Under the pieces are notes generated by a model that worked only from the letters and a program-made list of their open reading frames with translations, searched no databases and was not told the origin of the DNA. 64,000 nt of DNA from assembly GCF_028554725.1 (NCBI RefSeq), contig NC_071671.1, forward strand, positions 57,306,501-57,370,500, in the 5' to 3' direction. The translations under genes were made by a program, and so were the position numbers. The DNA is from Zeugodacus cucurbitae. Lineage: Eukaryota > Arthropoda > Insecta > Diptera > Tephritidae. Below are positions 25,489-33,204 of the stretch, one piece after another. The number at the start of each line of letters is the position of its first letter. Position 1 is the stretch's first letter.

Positions 25489-25810
25489 CTCCTGAAGTTC
25501 GATATGAACCTAGGTCGTTGGCATTATGTAGACCCAGGGGTATTTTATGTGAAAGCAATTGGTGACAGCAAGGGGAAGGAAAAGCCTTTGTATAATCCTT
25601 AACCTCAACCGAAGAAAGACTCGCCTGCACACGACGTTCGGAATTGTTACTCCTGAAGTTCGATATGAACCTAGGTCGTTGGCATTATGTAGACCCAGGG
25701 GTATTTTATGTGAAAGCAATTGGTGACAGCAAGGGGAAGGAAAAGCCTTTGTATAATCCTTAACCTCAACCGAAGAAAGACTCGTCTGCACACGACGTTC
25801 GGAATTGTTA
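25489..25810. repeat. Recent 161-bp tandem duplication
   Basis: 25489-25649 and 25650-25810 are direct copies that I can tell apart by a single base (GACTCGCCTGC versus GACTCGTCTGC). The unit has no recognised coding content. Such identity implies a very recent event or an assembly artefact. Confidence 0.95.
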
Positions 25811-27530
25811 GATATTTGTTAAAGAGAGAAGAATCCAGTTTGAGGTTGGGGAACTAACCAGAGCTGCTTATGTGGTTATAGCATCAAAGAGTTTGGAATC
25901 TTTCGACGTCTGAAGTGAGAACATTGTTCGGGTCTGATTTGTAAATGTTCATAACAAATAAAAATCGTAAGAAGTTTTTGCGGTTATTTCTGCAACACTT
26001 CCAACTAACCTGGTACCAGTATTATTGCGATGCAAAAAAAAAACTTCTACATACAAGACATCAAGCATCAGTCGTCAGAAGAGCTGACATGGCAGACGAC
26101 AGCTGTCACATACAAATGTCAACCGAGCCCACACCGTTATACATACTCACACACATTAAAATTTACGCAATCACCGTGTGTGTGTGTATGTGTGACAATT
26201 GCGGTTGACGACATTTAGGCCAAATTTATGTAAAATATACGTTTTCTGTCGCAATGCCACTTATAACACGCACGCACGTACCCAACAGCCAACAGCCAGA
26301 ATGAGTGCTAAGCTCTTGACGCGCGTTGGCGTCTATCAAGTAACGGTATGATTTAAGATTGCCACAAATTACGCAATGTAAGAGAGAAACACAAATAATT
26401 CCACAAATATATCGAATAACCAACAAAAAAGCTTTAAACAGCAATAATTCACTTTGGAGTAGAGGAAATTTAGGTGTAAAAATGTTGTAATTTTTGTGAC
26501 TTTCAGTCGCTGGTGCTTCAAGGTCAACGCCGTGGAGCCCCCGTTACCTGTGTGCGCACTTTTCCAACACTTGACTGTAATTATTTCCGACTATTTTTGT
26601 GTGTGGCACGCATGGAGTGTACTTCGAAAAAGTCATCAGCCCACAGAGCTCCCAAGCAGCCCCGAGCTGGAGCTCCAAGCGGCGGCTGTGACAACAAAGC
26701 GAGCGCGTTCACTCGCCTAGCCGCACACCGAGTGAGTGCGTGTTGTTGTTTTAGCCGTCAATTATCTACACTTATTACAAACAGCTGTTGAGAGGTTGTT
26801 GACTGTAAGTCGAAATTTTTGTACATTACAATATATATTTTTGTTTTATTACAATATATAAGTCAAGTAACAACAACAAATTTGTTTTCGATATTTCTGT
26901 TGCACTTTTGTTTTGTTGTATGTAATATTTCCCTTCATCCCATGGTTGACTTTTGATTGTTTTGCATAACCTTTCGGGAAGTTCAATATCCAGTCGCAGT
27001 ATGTGAGTTGTAGACAGATTTATGAGGTAATGAAGTCAAGCGCGCAGTCACATGGAGTGCTTACAAAAGTTAATAACTTTAAGTGGGAAAATGGTTGTGC
27101 AAATAAGCCCCTATTACATAGTAGTTCAATGCTATTGGGAATAGGAAATTAGGTTTTCGAAGTTTGTGGGTAGGTATTTATGAAAATGTATAGCTTATTC
27201 CAAAGTAATTAGGTCAAGCTACTTATTTGACGAAGCACTGTATGAAGTATATGATATTTCTTAACTTATATTACTATGAACTGAACTATTTAAAGCTATA
27301 ACTATGATGGAATCAGAAGTTACTGCTGTCTTAAATTGTTGATTTGAAGCTCTTGAAAGTGAGGTTAGGATAGATATAAAATAACAACACCGCAATATAG
27401 TTCCTTAATAGTACTACAACTAAAGAATTATCTCATATAGAACACGAGCTCTGACGAACCCAAGACGTGACAGTCTCCAGAACCAACTTCGTACTTAAGA
27501 AATTACAGTGAACTATGAGATAACCTATAA
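25811..27530. other. Non-coding with a GC-rich island at about 26500-26740
   Basis: The island stands out against an AT-rich background. A fair acceptor (TTTTTGTGACTTTCAG) precedes it at about 26505, and GTGAGT occurs at about 26731. Between them one frame is open on the plus strand, with a Ser/Lys/Ala-rich segment. Without homology this is only a possible exon or CpG-rich regulatory patch. Confidence 0.3.
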
Positions 27531-27533
27531 AAT

Positions 27534-27657
27534 GACAATTCTCAGAATCGATCATTCTTAAAAGTAGAAGACAGTCTACAAAGAGACAATTCTCAGAATC
27601 TATCTTTATTAAAAGTAGGAGACAGTCTACAAAATGACAAATTTCAGAATTTATCAT
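27534..27657. repeat. 51-bp minisatellite, about 2.4 units
   Basis: Units begin GACAATTCTCAGAAT at 27534 and 27585, and a partial third begins at 27636. Each carries AAAAGTAG(A/G)AGACAGTCTACAA. Because 51 is a multiple of 3, the minus strand shows a 17-residue peptide repeat (IDSENCHFVDCLLLL-like). I take this as a by-product of the period, not a protein. Confidence 0.85.
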
Positions 27658-27659
27658 AA

Positions 27660-28595
27660 ACTTTCGCGAGGTGTTAAATTGAATTGATTACACTATTTTA
27701 TACTTCAGCTACTTTGGGACCTAACATCGAAGCAACGTTTCAGTATCTTTCACCTCAGGTCCTTCAGACCATAATATCGAAGAGTCTTTGCTTTATAGCA
27801 ACCAAGATTCACACCCACCTCCATGTGGTAAAAGGAAAGGATGCATCCAATAACATCATACAAAGAAAACTGGCCAATCGAAAAGGTACAACTATAACAG
27901 TAAGTCAATAAGTTCGCTACTCAACTTAAATTTTTAATTTCTGAGAGCAAAGTTCAATATTTTCAGATTTTCTGAATTTCTTTGCCGACGACAGTGAACT
28001 CTAAAGTTAATACGCTACGAACAACCTAAGTACGATCCTTAAGATAGAGTTATAGAACACTAAAAAGGGAGAAGAGGCATATGCTATAAACTTGGAAAAA
28101 GTGCAGAGAGTGAAATGAGTGATTGCGATGAGTTTGACCCACAGGTTGCTAAGAAAACCCTTCGAATATATTACCAAAAGGAACGGAGACTTATAGATTG
28201 CCGTTATAAATTCTTGTAACGCCCAAAGTATACTAAATTTTTTGATACAATCTTTCTACAACCCTCTAAGCGAAGACGGCACTGTAATAGGGAAGAAAAT
28301 ACTCGAATTCTTGATCCAATCAAAGGATCTTCATCGATATATAACTAAATCAGGCGATGAATCAACGTTTGAACTATAACAACTTTGTAATGAGAAGTTG
28401 ATAAAGACTATTCATCAATTCTTATGTAAAATGAAGGCAAATAATGATCTCATAAGCTTTGTCAACTATCGTCAATTTGTTCCACGTATATTGAGTAGAT
28501 TACTAAAGCTCTTTAGCTCTCTCTTTCCTCTCTGTTATATTATTTGCTGTGCTCTCTGCATTTGCATCAGTAGTTGCTTGTTCGATTCGCCATTA
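27660..28595. other. Non-coding, no element recognised
   Basis: No supported exon or repeat is seen up to the TA preceding the rosa-type mariner. Confidence 0.35.
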
Positions 28596-28597
28596 TA

Positions 28598-29491
28598 ACG
28601 GGTGATTTTTTTGAGGTTAGGATTTTCATGCATTAGTATTTGACAGATCACGTGGGATTTCAGACATGGTGTCAAAGAGAAAGATGCTCAGTATGCTTTG
28701 ACATTTCATCATGAATAGACTTACTAACGAGCAACGCTTGCAAATCATTGAATTTTATTACCAAAATCAGTGTTCGGTTCGAAATGTGTTTATCGACAAA
28801 TTTTGTTCAGCGATGAGGCTCATTTCTGGTTGAATGGCTACGTAAATAAGCAAAATTGCCGCATTTGGGGTGAAGAGCAACCAGAAGCCGTTCAAGAACT
28901 GCCCATGCATCCCGAAAAATGCACTGTTTGGTGTGGTTTGTACGCTGGTGGAATCATTGGACCGTATTTTTTCAAAGATGCTGTTGGACGCAACGTTACG
29001 GTGAATGGCGATCGCTATCGTTCGATGCTAACAAACTTTTTGTTGCCAAAAATGGAAGAACTGAACTTGGTTGACATGTGGTTTCAACAAGATGGCGCTA
29101 CATGCCACACAGCTCGCGATTCTATGGCCATTTTGAGGGAAAACTTCGGAGAACAATTCATCTCAAGAAATGGACCCGTAAGTTGGCCACCAAGATCATG
29201 CGATTTAACGCCTTTAGACTATTTTTTGTGGGGCTACGTCAAGTCTAAAGTCTACAGAAATAAGCCAGCAACTATTCCAGCTTTGGAAGACAACATTTCC
29301 GAAGAAATTCGGGCTATTCCGGCCGAAATGCTCGAAAAAGTTGCCCAAAATTGGACTTTCCGAATGGACCACCTAAGACGCAGCCGCGGTCAACATTTAA
29401 ATGAAATTATCTTCAAAAAGTAAATGTCATGAACCAATTTTATGCGTTTTTTTTTTTAAAAAAGTTATCAAGCTCTTAAAAAATCACCCTT
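28598..29491 (+). mobile_element. Internally deleted DD41D 'rosa'-type mariner
   Basis: The inverted termini (A/C)GGGTGATTTTTT are flanked by TA at 28596-28597 and 29492-29493. The element is 894 bp, against roughly 1.3 kb for a full mariner. The missing part lies between the N-terminal helix-turn-helix and the catalytic domain, near 28795. Orientation and content place it in Tc1/mariner. The spacing between the second and third catalytic Asp is 41 residues, which defines the rosa subfamily reported from Ceratitis rosa and other tephritids. Confidence 0.85.
28711..29423 (+). pseudogene. Mariner transposase, DD41D, deleted between HTH and DDE domains
   Basis: The start region at 28711 reads MNRLTNEQRLQIIEFYYQNQ, the first helix-turn-helix of mariner transposases. 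At about 28795 it shifts frame into a long open frame, effectively 28790-29423. That frame carries FSDEAHFWLNG (first catalytic Asp), WFQQDGATCHTAR (second Asp) and WPPRSCDLTPLDYFLWG, where the last Asp is 42 residues after the second. The C-terminus (HLRRSRGQHLNEIIFKK) is complete. In the intact enzyme these residues bind the metals for cut-and-paste transposition. Loss of the linker and second DNA-binding helix, plus the frame change, makes a functional protein unlikely. The catalytic half itself has no internal stop, so the copy is not ancient. Confidence 0.85.
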
Positions 29492-29493
29492 TA

Positions 29494-31317
29494 CAACAGT
29501 TCTTAATAAATTTTCTTTCTATGCCATTCCTTCGCCTAGTTGAGAATTTCGACGAATTCTACATATTTTTTTCACTCGAAATCTTGTCTGCAATATTTTT
29601 GATTTTTTTAGAAAAATGTTCAACTTTTGAATGACATATTCTTTGTTTTACAATTATTTATTACTGCGACATTTAACAAAAAGTTGTTCTCACCATTTTA
29701 AAGGCGCCAACTGCCCCTAAATGGTGCAACTGATTCTGTTGCCTCAAGGCTACATGGTACAATAAAAAATAATAAAAAAAACTTCTATAAATAATTTAAA
29801 TATTTATTATTTCACAAATAAAGCACAGATTACTAACTTGTATTGGATTCTAAATGTTGTTTTTGTTGAGAAAACACAACACAAATATGGCAACGCGTGC
29901 CTTTTATTGATACCCATTGAACACACTGTGTATAAACACAATGCCACTAAATGTGGGCGGAGACAATTTGAATCAAAAACAACAACAATAATAATATTGA
30001 GAATTTGCGCTTCATCATTATGCAATAAATAAATTTATATGGAGTATAAAAAGCTACAGAAAGTTCATAATTTATAATACAAAGTGAACTGCTTCGAACA
30101 TATAAATTGTGGCACAATCGCGCGCTAAAGTGCCGCTTGTAAATTTCAAATTGTTAAACACAATACTTCAGGCTTGTACAAAACAGAATTTATTGTTATG
30201 TGAAGTTGAGAAAATCTCTGCAGTTAAGGTGAGTCTAGCAAACGTTGGAGAAAAAAAGTTTTTATTATTGTCTATGCGGCCCGACCGCCGACTGTTTGTT
30301 CTAACGAATGTTTGTTTTATTGATGGGCTAGGCCACATCGTTACGATTCCATTCTATTATACGAGTATTCTATTCTCAAGCCAATTGGCATTCAAAATCA
30401 ATATTCAATTGCATTGTGAAGTATCGACGTTGTAGCGGCTGGCAGCAGCATTGTTTCGCGGCGTTTCCATTGTTTTGCCCGTCGACTGTCGGTTAACAGG
30501 TGTTCTCTCGCACCAATTTCCCAACATGAGATATGATATTTTCAAGTTTCAATTTTTTTTTATTTTTTTATGTATAAATTATTGTAAACAATATTCATTA
30601 CACATCTATTAAAAGTCGAACGCTTATGTGAGACAATGCATATAAATTTATGTTTAAATATATTGTCAATGTTAAATTTTATTGCTCATAAATTTGATTT
30701 TACAAAGGTGAGATTTTTTTGTTTAACATTCTCATACATGTAATTAAAGTAATGTAATACATGTTATTTAGTACAACAAAAAAGCAACAAAATCCAACAA
30801 CTTTATATAAGAGATTTGTATTGTTGTCTACGACTTAGTTGGCGCCTGATGAAGCGTCTGCTATCTGAAAGTGAGCTAAATATTGGTATATGATTATGTA
30901 TCACACCGAGATCCTGATAGTATTTTTTATTAAACAAGAATTTAAAAGAAGCTGGAAAGATAAAGTGTTAGGAAGGTAATCGTTTGGGTTTGTAACCAAG
31001 ATCCAATTACGAAACTTTCTATATAATAGATTTCTGAGTTCGTAAATATGGGATATTGACCATCTAAAATCATTATATTCAGCGAGATACCACACCATAC
31101 CCACAAATAATGGTTAACAAACTTAAGTCGATACTCTTAAACTTATGTATCCGACCCCAATCTTAGAATAAAGGCTCCAAAGACTAACTAAAACCAATTT
31201 ACTGGTATTTAGACAAAATAAATAGTACCGAAGATATTTTTTAGAGAAACTAGATACAACCATAATATATGAATCGATATGTAGTATTACACACAGAGTT
31301 TAGGCCAAATTATAGAA
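29494..31317. other. Non-coding; unidentified frame at 30109-30435
   Basis: A plus-strand frame of 108 codons starts at 30109 and contains TTAAG|GTGAGT at 30228/30229. That could be a splice donor after about 40 codons (MAQSRAKVPLVNFKLLNT...). No family is recognised and no partner acceptor is visible, so it is not called as a gene. Confidence 0.25.
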
Positions 31318-31319
31318 TA

Positions 31320-31870
31320 CGAGGGCTGCTATAAAAATTTCTGGCCTAGGCAAACTATGTGTTGCCATCTCGGCCAAAAAATGGAAATAACTCAACTTTC
31401 GACGTGGATTATCGCGACAAGAGTGCATCGATGAACTAAAATCTTTGTATGGCAATGAAGCGCCATCCTATAGCACTGTGAAAAACTGGTACAACGAATT
31501 CAATCGTGGCCGACGCTCGCTCAAAGACGAATTCCGTGAAGGTCGTCCAAAAACAGCCGTTGTGCCAGAAAACATCGATGCCGTACGTGAACTAATAATG
31601 CAAGAACGTCATGTAACATACCTTCAGATAGAGGCATGCCTATGCATTTCTCCCACCAGCATACATTCGATATTGCATGAAGACCTGGCCGCAAAAAAGG
31701 TTTGTTCTTGTTGGATCCCGCACAATTTGGCAATCGCTCAAAAAGAGGCTCAAAAAAAGTGCTTCGAAAATTGGTTTGAGCGCATGCAAAAGTGTATAAA
31801 TCTTGATGGAGAATATTTTGATTATTAGGCCATTTCATTATTAGGCCAGAAATATATATAGCAGCCCTCG
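31320..31870 (+). mobile_element. 551-bp mariner derivative lacking the catalytic core
   Basis: The inverted termini (CGAGGGCTGCTATA, then ATTTCTGGCC) extend about 27 bp. TA flanks both sides (31318-31319 and 31871-31872). The element keeps both ends plus the two extremes of the transposase gene, and has lost roughly 700 bp between. GCTCAAAAA/GCTCAAAAAAAG near 31736-31760 sits at the apparent deletion junction and could reflect short-homology repair after excision. Confidence 0.85.
31403..31828 (+). pseudogene. Mariner transposase: DNA-binding domain fused to extreme C-terminus
   Basis: The frame reads RQECIDELKSLYGNEAPSYS then VKNWYNEFNRGRRSLKDEF and EGRPKTAVVPENIDAVREL: the paired helix-turn-helix region and GRP linker of an irritans/mauritiana-like mariner. 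It continues through LQIEACLCISPTSIHSILHE and IPHNLAIAQKEAQ. It then jumps to KKCFENWFERMQKCINLDGE, the normal last 25 or so residues. The whole DD34D catalytic core is absent. The 127-codon frame from 31445 has no stop before the natural end, so it could in principle yield a DNA-binding, catalytically null protein. The normal start upstream is disrupted. Confidence 0.8.
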
Positions 31871-31872
31871 TA

Positions 31873-32342
31873 TAAATTAAAAGTCAATTGTCTCTTTGAT
31901 TCCAGCTTATAATCAACAGTATCCACTATGGATAAGTGACAGAGAAAATGAAATGTTTTCTGTATGTTTACCATTATATATACTTTAAATGGGTAGGTAA
32001 AGTCGATATCTAACAATACACCCAGGCCTTTAGGAGGCTCAATATGAAACCACAGGAACTGGAATCTCCTCATATTATCATGTCCGCTCTGAACCACTCT
32101 GTGGCGTTGATAAAACTAAACAATTTGGAAAGTTTTATGTTAATAACTTCCGAGACATCTCCTTCCATCTTCGGATTCTGTCCGTGACCGATAGTTGCCA
32201 TTCTTTCTGAGGATACCCGTCACATGGAAATGAAATTGATGACCAGTTTTTTATATGAGTAACAGAAACGGAAAGAAATATATTTTTATTACAATAAGAC
32301 TAAGTCCACGAAAAGTACTGTTAACGAGCTGGTTCATGGAAA
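31873..32342. other. Non-coding spacer
   Basis: No feature is recognised. Confidence 0.3.
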
Positions 32343-32344
32343 TA

Positions 32345-32565
32345 CAGTTGAACTTTCCTAACTCGAATCACCATAATCCACACAAAATATCGAGTTAGAG
32401 AGACTTCGAGTTATATTTAAAAATGGGACTCTTTTAAAATTATGGCTCGATAAAAAAATTTTAATTTTGCATTAGCCCTGATCGAAAAGTTCGATTTATG
32501 GAAGGACATTTTTATGAAATTTGACTATTGTCATTCCAAGAGTTCGAGTTATGGAAGTTCAACTG
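32345..32565. mobile_element. 221-bp pogo/Tigger-like MITE
   Basis: Ends CAGTTGAACTT(T/C)C and then TAACTCGAA are inverted over about 23 bp with two mismatches. TA flanks both sides (32343-32344 and 32566-32567). CAG-initial termini with TA duplication suit the pogo branch of Tc1/mariner. It has no coding capacity. GAGTT(A/C)GAG motifs recur internally. Confidence 0.7.
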
Positions 32566-32715
32566 TATAACATCCAGGAGAGCAATCATTTTCAATAAAA
32601 AGGAAAGAGCTAAGAGGTAGATCGGTATATATTGTGCTGACTTTGAAAATGTATATCGCTATACAAAAGTAGTGGAATTTCACCGAAAACTCAAAGCCTT
32701 ATAATGATAACTAAA

Positions 32716-32991
32716 AGCGTTACACGGGTATCATCGCGTAAAAAATGGCCTAATTTCAATATTTTTTTTGCTATGTAAAGAAATTTCGAGAAAAAATTGG
32801 CAATCGACTTTGAAAACACGGTTCCGAGAAAACCCCGTTTAAAGTTTTGAGTAACAATAATACCCGACTGTATCTTCGAAAATATAATTCGGATTGACTT
32901 GAAATTTTAAGATAATATTCTTGAGATGTTGTAGAAATTAATAACCAAAAACTCAAATAGATTTTTAATCTCACGAAACCCATGTAACCCC
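32716..32991. mobile_element. TTAA-type MITE, copy D (about 276 bp)
   Basis: The right end is intact: GAAACCCATGTAACCCC followed by TTAA (32992-32995). The left end is a degraded inverse (GCGTTACACGGGTATCATCG after TAAA). The interior has ATCGACTTTGAAAACACGG, CCGAGAAAACCCCGTTTAAAG and AGTTTTGAGTAAC, phrases shared with copy E. Confidence 0.65.
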
Positions 32992-33187
32992 TTAAGGTAC
33001 AAATCATATAAGTTTTCGTGAGACATAGAAAACTCGTGAAAAAAAAATAATTTAAAGTTTGACAAGCTTTCTGATAAAACAAAATATCTTTTCAACTATA
33101 TTATAAGCAGTTACACACTGCCTTAGCGAGGGATTGAACAATATCAAAATAGTTTGTTCTCATATATATATATATATTTGGCGTAGG

Positions 33188-33204
33188 AACCGCTTTAAGC
33201 GATT
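33188..33204 (-). other. 3'-terminal hairpin of RTE element, enclosing the stop codon
   Basis: On the minus (RNA-sense) strand AATCGCTTAAAGCGGTT folds with a stem ATCGC/GCGGT (one U-G pair) around a loop that contains the TAA stop. Only about 18 nt of 3' UTR (TTCCTACGCCA and neighbours) separate it from the tail. The truncated copy at 62443-62456 has the same structure. Confidence 0.7.

Noticed and set aside
28770..28790. GTG at 28770 as the start of the rosa transposase
   Set aside because: Mariner transposases start at the AUG of the helix-turn-helix (28711 here); the 28770 position is only the frame edge left by the deletion.
30109..30435. 108-codon plus frame with an internal TTAAG|GTGAGT
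   Set aside because: No homology, no acceptor or promoter, and the frame reads through the donor; too little to call an exon.
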